A stretch of DNA of 64,000 nucleotides from Mycobacterium sp. 852002-10029_SCH5224772 (GTDB lineage: Bacteria; Actinomycetota; Actinomycetes; Mycobacteriales; Mycobacteriaceae): contig NZ_LZHT01000029.1 of assembly GCF_001667315.1 (NCBI RefSeq), positions 1 to 64,000 on the forward strand, given 5' to 3'. The notes under the pieces are model-generated. The model was not told the origin of the DNA. It saw nothing but the letters and a program-made list of their open reading frames with translations, and did not search any database. A program made the translations under genes and the position numbers. This document shows positions 56,819-64,000 of this stretch, in pieces (positions within the stretch are counted from its first letter, which is position 1; the number at the start of each line of letters is the position of its first letter).

Positions 56819-58681
56819 CTAGTCGTTGTCCATCCCGGGCGTCGTCTTGGACACCTGAACCAGGAACTCGTAGTTGTTCTTCGTCTTGCGCAGCTGCGAC
56901 ATCAGCAGGTCGATGGCCTGATGCGAATCCAGCCCCGACAGCACGCGGCGCAGCTTGTGCACGATGGCGAACTCGTCCGGCGACAGCAGCAACTCGTCCT
57001 TACGGGTACCGGACGGGTTCACGTCGACCGCCGGGAAGACCCGCCGTTCGGAGATCTTGCGGTCCAGCTTGAGCTCGGCGTTACCGGTGCCCTTGAACTC
57101 TTCGAAGATGACCGTGTCACCGGTGGACCCCGTCTCGACCATCGCGGTGGCGATGATGGTCAGCGATCCGCCTCCCTCGATGTTGCGCGCGGCGCCCAGG
57201 AAGCGCTTGGGCGGGTACAGCGCGGTGGAGTCGACACCACCGGACAGGATGCGGCCCGACGCGGGCGACGCGTTGTTGTAGGCGCGCCCCAGGCGGGTGA
57301 TCGAGTCCAGCAGCACGACGACGTCCTTGCCCTGCTCCACGAGCCGCTTGGCGCGCTCGATGGCCAGCTCGGCGGCCTGGGTGTGGTCGGACGGTGGGCG
57401 GTCGAACGTGGACGAGATGACCTCGCCCTTGACCGACCGCTGCATGTCGGTGACCTCCTCGGGCCGCTCGTCGACGAGCACGACCATGAGGTGGCATTCC
57501 GGGTTGTTCTGGGTGATCGCGTTGGCGATGTCCTGCAGGATGGTCGTCTTGCCCGCCTTGGGCGGCGACACGATCAGCGCGCGCTGTCCCTTGCCGATCG
57601 GCATGATCAGGTCGATGATCCGCGTGGTCAGCCGGTCACCGGTGGTTTCCAGGCGAAGCCGCTGGTTGGGGTACAACGGCGTCAGCTTGGAAAAATCGGG
57701 CCGCTTCTTGGCGTCCTCGATCGAACCGCCGTTGATGGTGTCGAGGCGGACCAGCGGGTTGAACTTCTGCCGCTGGTTGGGCTGTTCGCCTTCCTTCGGC
57801 ACACGGACCGCGCCGGTCACGGCGTCGCCACGGCGCAGGCCGTTCTTGCGCACCATGTTCATCGACACGTACACGTCGTGCGGGCCGGCCAGGTAGCCGG
57901 ACGTACGCACGAAGGCGTAATTGTCGAGGACGTCAAGAATGCCGGCGACAGGCTGAACCACGTCGTCCTCGCGCAGTTCGGCGTCGCCACCCTCGCCGGA
58001 TCGCTCGCCCCGGCGCCGGCGGTCGCGGAAGCGGCGTCCCCGCCGGCCCCCACGCCCCTCGCCGTCGTCGTCTTGCTGGTTCGACCCACCACGACCCTGC
58101 TGGCCGCCCGAGCTTTGTTGATCCTCGCTGCCGCCGCCTTGGCCGCGGTCTTCGTTCTGGTTGTCTTGCTTGCCTCGGTCGCGGCTGTCGGTCCCGCCGG
58201 TGGCTGCGCCATCTCGGCTGCCGGTGCGCTCGCGGTCGGCGTCGTCGTTGCCGCGGGCGGCTGATCCCCCGTCGCGGGAAGCGCCGCGTCGTTCGCGGCG
58301 GGGCGCCTCGGCTGTTGCACCATTCTGGCCTTCCTTGGCCGCCGGCGCTTCGGCGCTGTTGTCGTCCTTGTTGTCTTTGGTGTCGGCGCCTTTGGTGCCT
58401 GACTTTCCGCTGTCCTCAGCGGACTTCGTGCCGTTGGCGGGAGCGCCGTTGGCCTGTCCCCTGACTTCCTTGATCGCGGCGATCAGTTCGTTCTTACGCA
58501 TTCCCGACGTCCCTTTGACGCCGACCTGGCCCGCCAGCGCGCGCAGCTCGGGCAGCACCATGGCGGACAAGGAGCCGGTCGAAGCGTTCGTCTTCGCGTC
58601 GGGAGCGTTGGTGGTCACGGCATTAGACAGTTGATTGGCGTCAGTGTTTTCGCCAGCCGTGAACAGGTCCGTATCAGTCAC
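56819..58681 (-). CDS. rho: Transcription termination factor Rho
   Basis: 620 aa from GTG 58681 with GAAAGGA upstream. Residues about 1-60 form the N-terminal helical domain; about 85-225 is a disordered, Gly/Asp/Arg/Gln-rich insertion typical of high-GC actinobacteria; then the RNA-binding OSB domain (GILDVLDNYAFVRTSGYL) and the RecA-like motor with SPPKAGKTT near 375 and VDERPEEVTDM. The insertion increases RNA affinity and may drive phase separation. The 267 nt upstream show no gene. Confidence 0.97.
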   Translation of the reverse strand: MTDTDLFTAGENTDANQLSNAVTTNAPDAKTNASTGSLSAMVLPELRALAGQVGVKGTSGMRKNELIAAIKEVRGQANGAPANGTKSAEDSGKSGTKGADTKDNKDDNSAEAPAAKEGQNGATAEAPRRERRGASRDGGSAARGNDDADRERTGSRDGAATGGTDSRDRGKQDNQNEDRGQGGGSEDQQSSGGQQGRGGSNQQDDDGEGRGGRRGRRFRDRRRRGERSGEGGDAELREDDVVQPVAGILDVLDNYAFVRTSGYLAGPHDVYVSMNMVRKNGLRRGDAVTGAVRVPKEGEQPNQRQKFNPLVRLDTINGGSIEDAKKRPDFSKLTPLYPNQRLRLETTGDRLTTRIIDLIMPIGKGQRALIVSPPKAGKTTILQDIANAITQNNPECHLMVVLVDERPEEVTDMQRSVKGEVISSTFDRPPSDHTQAAELAIERAKRLVEQGKDVVVLLDSITRLGRAYNNASPASGRILSGGVDSTALYPPKRFLGAARNIEGGGSLTIIATAMVETGSTGDTVIFEEFKGTGNAELKLDRKISERRVFPAVDVNPSGTRKDELLLSPDEFAIVHKLRRVLSGLDSHQAIDLLMSQLRKTKNNYEFLVQVSKTTPGMDND

Positions 58682-58948
58682 GGAGTTCCTTTCTTCCCCC
58701 GCTGATCACGTCATACGGGGGGTTCGTTGCATTCAGCCAAATTGCCGAGTGCGCCCAATCATCGACTCTGCAACGGTGATCGCCTGGATCGGCGGAATAA
58801 ACGGCGAACCTCGTCCACAAGAAGAATTGGTGTTGTCCTAGCGGCAAGGCAGTATGGATGCAGATGCAGATGCTGCGATTGCTGGACGGCTCCGAGGATA
58901 GCCCCCATCCCTGCTGGAAGCAAGCAAACCCTCCGGCCACGCTGTTGA

Positions 58949-61090
<2,142 letters not shown>

Positions 61091-61094
<4 letters not shown>

Positions 61095-62416
61095 AGGGTG
61101 GTCCCTTCCAGTCGCAGCACGCTTGCGACGCTCTGCACGGCATCCAGATCGGCCAGCGCGTCGACGGTTTCGGACAGCGCGGCGTCCGTGGCGGTGTGGG
61201 TGACCACGACGATCCGGGCCCCCACCCGCCGCCCGCCTTCGTCCGCGACGCCCTCCTGCCGCACCTCGGCGATGCTCACCTCGCGCTTGGCGAACTCGGC
61301 TGCCACCGACGACAACACGCCGGGCTTGTCGGCCACGTTCATGCTGACGTAATAACGCGTGGAGATGAATCCCATTGGGGCGATGGGGAGTTGGGCATAC
61401 TTGGATTCCCTCGGCCCACGGCTGCCCAGCACCCGGTTGCGTGCGGCCATCACCAAGTCGCCGGCCACCGCGGACGCGGTCGGCGCGCCGCCGGCACCCT
61501 GACCGTAGAACATCAGCCGCCCAGAGGCCTTGGCCTCGACGACAACCGCGTTGAATGCGCCGTTGACCGTGGCCAGCGGGTGCGACAGCGGCACCAGCGC
61601 GGGATAGACGCGGGCCGAGACCCGCTCCTGGCCGTCGTCGCCTGCGATGCGCTCGCAGATGGACAGCAGCTTGATCGTGCAGCCCAGCGCCCGGGCGGAC
61701 TCGAAGTCGGCCGGGGTGACTTTGGTGATGCCCTCGCGATAGACGTCGTCGGCGGTCACCCGCGTGTGAAAAGCGATGGATGCCAGGATCGCGGCCTTGG
61801 CGGCGGCGTCGTAGCCCTCGACGTCGGCGGTGGGGTCGGCCTCGGCGTAGCCCAGGGCGCTGGCCTCCGCCAGCGCGGTGTCGTAGTCGGCGCCGGTGCT
61901 GTCCATCGCGGACAAGATGTAGTTGGTGGTGCCGTTGACGATGCCGGCCACCCGCAGCACCGTGTCACCCGCCAGCGACTGGGTGAGCGGCCGGATGACG
62001 GGAATGGCGCCCGCGACCGCCGCCTCGAAATACAAGTCGACGTGCGCGCTTTCGGCCGCCTGCGCCAGCTCGCCGGTGGAGATGGACAACAGCGCCTTGT
62101 TCGCCGTGACGACCGATTTGCCGTGCTCGAGGGCGCACAGGATGGCCTTGCGGGACGGCTCCACGGGCCCCATCAGCTCCACGACGATGTCGACGTCGTC
62201 GCGTGCGGCGAGCCCTTCGATGTCGTCGGTGAGCAGCTCGGTGGGAACGCCGCGGTCATCGGCGACGCGGCGCACTCCGACGCCGCGCAGCACCAGGGGC
62301 GCACCGACGCGCGCCGCGAGGTCGTCGGCGCTGTCCTCGAGGATGCGGACAACTTCGCTTCCGACGTTGCCCAACCCGAGTACCGCTACACCGACCGGCT
62401 TTTCGTCACGGGGCAC
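61091..62416 (-). CDS. hom: Homoserine dehydrogenase
   Basis: 441 aa. NAD(P)-binding [13 protein letters not shown] at the N-terminus, catalytic region [21 protein letters not shown] (seen in part: [16 protein letters not shown]), and a C-terminal ACT domain (about 355-441, [18 protein letters not shown]) for threonine feedback. GTG 62416 has GAGGTG 5 nt upstream. 3 nt after lysA. Confidence 0.96.
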
Positions 62417-62419
62417 AGT

Positions 62420-63838
62420 TCACCTCACTTCCAGACTCAATAGATCGTCGACCGTCTCGCGGCGCAGGAGCAGGCGCGCGCGCCCGCCGCGCACCGCGAC
62501 GACGGCGGGACGGCAGATCATGTTGTAACGACTCGACAGCGAATAACAGTAGGCACCGGTGGCGGCCACCCCGATCAGGTCGCCGGGTTGTAGATCGCCG
62601 GGCACCCAGGTGTCGCGCACGACGATATCGCCGCTCTCACAATGCTTTCCGACAACGCGAGCCAGCTCCGCCGGCGCATCGCTGATCCGGGAGACCAGCC
62701 GGGCGTCGTATTGGGCGTCGTAGAGCGCGGTGCGGATGTTGTCACTCATGCCGCCGTCGACGCTGACGTAGCGGCGATGTGCGGTGGCACTGACATCGAC
62801 GTCCTTGACGGTGCCCACCTCATAGAGGGTGACGGTGCCGGGCCCGGCGATCGCGCGTCCGGGCTCGACCACCAGCCGCGGTGTCGGCAGCCCGACGGCC
62901 GCCGACTCGTTCTTCACGATCGCGCTCAGCTTGGCGGCCAGTTCGCCCATCGGCGGCGGATCGTCGGCAGCTAGATACGAAATGCCAAGTCCACCACCGA
63001 GATCCACGGTGGAAATCTGGGCGGTTTGCTCGACCCCGAACTGCTCGACGGCCTCGTGCAGCAGGCCGAGCACACGGCGCGCGGCGAGTTCGAAACCGGC
63101 AACGTCGAAGATCTGCGAACCGATATGGCTGTGCAGACCGACCACCCGCAGGTGTTCGGTTTCGAATACCCGGCCGACGGCGGCCAGCGCCGCGCCGCTG
63201 GCCACGGACAACCCGAACTTCTGGTCCTCGTGTGCGGTGGAGATGAACTCATGGGTGTGCGCTTCGACGCCGACGGTGAGACGAACGAAGACGTCCTGGA
63301 CGATGCCCGCCTCGGCCGCGATCGCGTCCAGGCGTTCGATCTCGGTCATCGAGTCCAAAACGATATGGCCTACACCGGCTTTCACTGCAGCGGTCAACTC
63401 CGCCACAGATTTGTTGTTGCCGTGGAAAGTAATCCGTTCCGGTGGAAAGAAGGCGTGCAGCGCCACGGCCAGCTCCCCGCCGGTGCACACGTCGAGCGAT
63501 AGGCCTTCCTCTTCGATCCAGCACGCTATCTCGGTACACAGGAAGGCCTTGGCGGCATAGTGCACATTCTTGCCGCCGCCGAAGGCCGACGCGATCTCGC
63601 GGCAACGGGAGCGGAAGTCGTCCTCGTCGACGACGAACAGCGGGGTCCCGTACTCCTGGGCGAGGTCGGTCACCGCAACGCCCGCGATGGTGGCGACACC
63701 GGATTCGTCGCGAGCTGTGTTGCGGGGCCACACGTTTGGCGCCAGCAGCAGCAGCTCCTCGGGGGATTGCGGCCGGGGCGGACTTTCGGCGTGGCGGGTC
63801 TCTTCGGCGTGCCGAGGACCGGCGGGATGAACGTTCAC
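62420..63838 (-). CDS. lysA: Diaminopimelate decarboxylase
   Basis: Last step of lysine synthesis. 472 aa from GTG 63838 ([10 protein letters not shown]), overlapping the argS stop as GTGA. PLP lysine K97 in [19 protein letters not shown]; and the catalytic Cys in GKHCESGDI. Reading further upstream would enter argS. First gene of the lysA-hom-thrC-thrB amino-acid operon, probably with argS. Confidence 0.96.
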   Translation of the reverse strand: MNVHPAGPRHAEETRHAESPPRPQSPEELLLLAPNVWPRNTARDESGVATIAGVAVTDLAQEYGTPLFVVDEDDFRSRCREIASAFGGGKNVHYAAKAFLCTEIACWIEEEGLSLDVCTGGELAVALHAFFPPERITFHGNNKSVAELTAAVKAGVGHIVLDSMTEIERLDAIAAEAGIVQDVFVRLTVGVEAHTHEFISTAHEDQKFGLSVASGAALAAVGRVFETEHLRVVGLHSHIGSQIFDVAGFELAARRVLGLLHEAVEQFGVEQTAQISTVDLGGGLGISYLAADDPPPMGELAAKLSAIVKNESAAVGLPTPRLVVEPGRAIAGPGTVTLYEVGTVKDVDVSATAHRRYVSVDGGMSDNIRTALYDAQYDARLVSRISDAPAELARVVGKHCESGDIVVRDTWVPGDLQPGDLIGVAATGAYCYSLSSRYNMICRPAVVAVRGGRARLLLRRETVDDLLSLEVR

Positions 63839-64000
63839 ATTCGCTCCGGGGCAGTGACGCCGAGTATCGCCAGGCCGTTGGCGATCACCTGGCGGGTCGC
63901 CTGGCACAGGGCCAAGCGCGCGGTGTGCAGATCGTTGGGTTGCTCGTCGCCCTGCGGCAGCACCCGGCAGGAATCGTAGAACCGGTGGTAGTCGCCGGCG
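63835..64000 (-). CDS. argS: Arginyl-tRNA synthetase, C-terminal end (cut by window edge)
   Basis: The last 54 residues are visible. They show the anticodon-binding domain end, [33 protein letters not shown] and VTAPERM, which is the typical ArgS C-terminus. The stop overlaps the lysA GTG by 4 nt. Confidence 0.93.
   Translation of the reverse strand, partial: AGDYHRFYDSCRVLPQGDEQPNDLHTARLALCQATRQVIANGLAILGVTAPERM

Overview
The window is chromosomal DNA of a slow-growing nontuberculous Mycobacterium. Evidence: high GC, mycobacterial protein families throughout, an rrn operon just downstream of murA, a long helix-18 form in the 16S gene, and an ITS without tRNA genes that resembles the M. avium complex and its relatives. 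Gene order is that of the M. tuberculosis H37Rv block argS (Rv1292) to irtB (Rv1349) in reverse orientation. Species cannot be fixed by eye. Orthology statements rest on recalled H37Rv sequences and gene order.

Layout. 1-4.8 kb: irtAB siderophore importer with a candidate IdeR box, followed by a truncated phosphotransferase. 4.9-6.2 kb: DCC-family oxidoreductase, tRNA-Leu(UAG), lprD-like and DUF3817 membrane proteins. 6.4-12.2 kb: minus-strand run rdgB, rphA, cAMP phosphodiesterase-like MBL, murI, rhomboid, DmpA-type peptidase, aosR, clpS. The mec-cysO-cysM genes expected between rhomboid and peptidase are absent. 12.2-22.9 kb: pncB, dinG, and the glycogen/alpha-glucan genes glgP, glgE, glgB. 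22.9-31.8 kb: CnoX-like thioredoxin, thiolase, methylmalonyl-CoA epimerase, NucS mismatch endonuclease, one HAMP-adenylate cyclase, a GGDEF cyclase, and the adaptive alkylation-repair pair alkA-ogt.

31.8-36.0 kb is an accessory insertion between ogt and the 5S gene. It holds a small XRE-like DNA-binding protein with a palindromic operator, a multi-pass membrane protein, a PPE gene, and a divergent PE-PPE pair behind an AT-rich promoter full of dyads. I consider it the least explained part of the window. 36.25-41.8 kb: the rrn operon on the minus strand (16S-23S-5S) with two tandem promoters, boxA and a bidirectional terminator.

41.8-64 kb is conserved core: murA, PduO-type cobalamin adenosyltransferase, the complete ATP synthase operon (Rv1303-like, atpB-E-F-FH-A-G-D-C, DUF2550), wecA, tsaC, prmC, prfA, rpmE, rho, thrB, thrC, hom, lysA and the end of argS. 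Repeats sit at gene junctions here: related MIRU-like cores at both ends of prmC and an exact 48-bp duplication between thrC and thrB.

Many starts (DCC gene, lprD, rphA, clpS, pncB, epimerase, alkA, murA, pduO) lie 6-7 nt after a TANNNT hexamer, which fits the leaderless transcription common in mycobacteria and was used to choose starts.
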